This document shows, piece after piece, positions 60,001 through 63,000 of a DNA stretch of 64,000 nt. The notes below the pieces were generated by a model, which saw only the letters and a list, made by a program, of their open reading frames with translations, made no database searches and was not told where the DNA came from. Source of the stretch: Symbiodinium natans (lineage: Eukaryota; Sar; Dinophyceae; Suessiales; Symbiodiniaceae); NCBI GenBank assembly GCA_905221605.1, contig CAJNDS010001668.1, forward strand, positions 1,354,276-1,418,275, read 5' to 3'. The stretch's first letter is position 1. Every line of letters starts with the position of its first letter. The translations under genes and the position numbers were made by a program.

Positions 60001-63000
60001 TAAAACCCTAAAGCCCTAAACCCTAGAACCCTATACCCTATATACCCTAAAGCCCTACGACCCTAAAACCCTAAAGCCCTAAATACTAAAGCCCTAAAAC
60101 CCTATACCCTCAACCCTAAAGCCCTAAAACCCTAAAGCCCTAAAACCCTAAAACCCTAACCCCATACCGCCAACTTGGTCAAATCTTTTCAGCGCGTCAG
60201 GAAGGGAAGGGGCAGCCGGACCTGGTTTCTCTTTGCAGCTTTCTTCGCAATTTGGGTAAGGCCGACCTCGAGGCAGCAGGTGGAGCTTGGATTGTCATGG
60301 AGCCCAACACGGCAATCATCGTGCCTGCCGGCTGGGTGTTCATTGCAGGGGCGCCAGAAGGATCTGCCACACATACCCTAAAGCCCTAAACCCCTAAAAC
60401 CCTAAACCCTAAACCCCAAACCCTAAACCCTAAACCCTAAACCCCAAACCCTAAACCCTAAACCCTAAACCCTAACCCTAAACCCTAAACCCTATACCCT
60501 AAAACCCTAAACCCTAACCCTAAACCCTAAACCCCAAACCCTAAACCCTCAACCCTAAAGCCCTAAACCCTAAACCCTCAACCCTAACCCTAAACCCTAA
60601 ACCCTATACCCTAAAACCCTAAAACCCTAAACCCTAACCCTAAACCCTAAACCCCAAGCCCTAAACCCTAAACCCCAAACCCTGTGAGGATTTAGGGCTT
60701 ACCCCACTCCTAGGAAGCGGACGACCCCGAGCCCATGGAGCAGGAGCCGCCTGCGGTGGAGTTCCAAGGCAGCAGTTTGGTTGGGGTTTAGGGTTTAGGG
60801 TTTAGGGCTCAGGGTTTAGGGTTTAGGATTTAGGTTTAGGGGTTTAGTTTGGGGTGTAGGGTTTAGGGTTTAGGGTTCAGGGTTTCGGGTTTAGGGCTTA
60901 GGGATCAGGGATTAGTCGGCCCCCTGGGGCTTCTGTCATAGGGTCCTTCAAAGAGGGGCGATTAAGGGGGGGGGGCGGGGGGTAAGTACCTAGGGAAGCA
61001 GAAGCTTAGGGAGAGGCTTTATAGGGAGTAGGTAGCCCTAAACTAAACCCTATAAACCCTAGACCCTAAACCCGAAACCCGAAACCCGAAGCCCAGGCCC
61101 TAAACCCTACACCCCTAAGAACCCTCCAAGGGTAGTTGCATGGGGCCTTAACATGGTCCCTTACCTCCGTTCAAGGGTTCTAACGTATGGCCCCTTCGGC
61201 TTTCCAGGGTTTCTTAAAGCATACAACTACCCTAAACCCTATATGGTCAGTTCTCCAAAGTGGGGTCCCTTGTTTGGATACCCTAAATACGAGAGGCCGC
61301 CTTACAGCAAGGACCCCAAAAAGGACCATACTTTTGAGAAATCACCATACCAAACTTGAAGTTTCGGACTCGAATTCTTTGAGTCGACAGATCAAAGGGT
61401 TTCCGACAAAGTTGGGATCCCTTTTTTGTTGAGAAAGGAATATCGATGTTCTAGTGTGGGGTTTACAGGGAGGCTGTAGATACCCCCCCCCCCCCCCCCC
61501 CACCGGAAACCCTAAACCCTGGACCCTCCCTATTTTTTGGAACTATCTAAGGCTGACTGAGGAGGAGAAGTCGAGGACCGGGGGCCTGGCAGTGGTCTTT
61601 TCCCACTTTCTGGTTCTTGTGTTTATAGCATTTAGGGTTCAGGGTTGAGGGTTTTAGGATTTTGGGCTTGGGGGGAGAAAAGGGTGCTCTATGTAAGGCT
61701 TTCAAGGGTTCTGTAATTCAACGGGTGTGCTAATAAATTTGAGGACACTGAATTCCCGAGATCCGCAGGAAGAACTACGAAGCTCCAATTTTGTCCTAGA
61801 CCCTTTGGGTCTAAGCATGGACACTTTGGACCACCCACACCCCCCTCCCCCGCCCCCTCAACCGGCGCAAAAAAAAAAAACGGAGCCGCTCTTGGCATGG
61901 TCCCGGCAGGTCCTGTATCTGAGGTGTTCTAGGTCCCCCCCAAAAAAGCATAATCCTACGAGTTGACCTCTGGGAATGAGCGTGGATTTTGTGTCAGCTG
62001 GAGTCTAGAGGGGTTGGCGTTCCGGGTTTTCGTGGCTTTGGGTTCTGTGGGGGCCCAAAATGAATAAAGTGATGAACAGGGAGCTGCCACAAAGGCTGTG
62101 TGTTGAAGGCCATGCACGCCACATCCGCCTATGATCTTACTTTTCCTACGCTTGTACCCTAAGCCCTACGCGCTCAACTAGATCCTGAACCCATTTCTGC
62201 ATGAGGGCACCTGTCTTATCCAACCTTTTTTCGTTCCAACTTTTTCCCGCTGCTGTTAATGTATCAATTTGCCAATATACCTCTCGATCTGAGCATTTGT
62301 CACCAGTTCATTCGCCTCAGGCGTCTCACAGCTTGTGTATGAGTGCATAGAGACATGCTGTGATGCATCTTGAATTCTTTGCGAAGACACCGCTTCAGCT
62401 AAAACCTGCAATATAGGGGTCGGAATAATTTCCAATCGTATTCCCTTATGGTCTCTTTATGATTTTTCTATAATAACCCCCACAACCCTATTCTAATTCT
62501 TTAGGCTCCTGTATTCTAATGTTGGACCCTCTTTAGTGTGTTGGGCCCCCCGCCCCCCCCCCCCCCCTGAACAGTTGAGGCGTGGATGGGAGCCTGATTA
62601 CACGGCCCCGGGGGCTTATATGATTTCAATAGGGAGGAGTTTAGATAGCTTTTTTAGGGGCAGCGATGCCCGGTTATCTTTTTTAAAGGCGCGCCACGTG
62701 GAATTTTCTTACGGCGCCCGGACGGTTTGACTTTAAAGGAGACCCCGCAAACAGTCAGGGGGTCCGGAATAATTTGGCCAAATTGACTTTAAAGGGGAGG
62801 CCCCTACTAAAGCGGGTCTAACATTACTTGATGAGAATTGCATGCACCCAGCTCCTGTCGCAGGTGGTTCTGCAAGGGTCCTGTACCCGACTTGACAATC
62901 TACATGCTGACGCTTCGTGGGCATTGGGAGTTTACGAAAATAAGCGACCCCAAGTATAGAACCCCAAATAGTAGGATCCCCTTAAAATAAGGACTATCCC

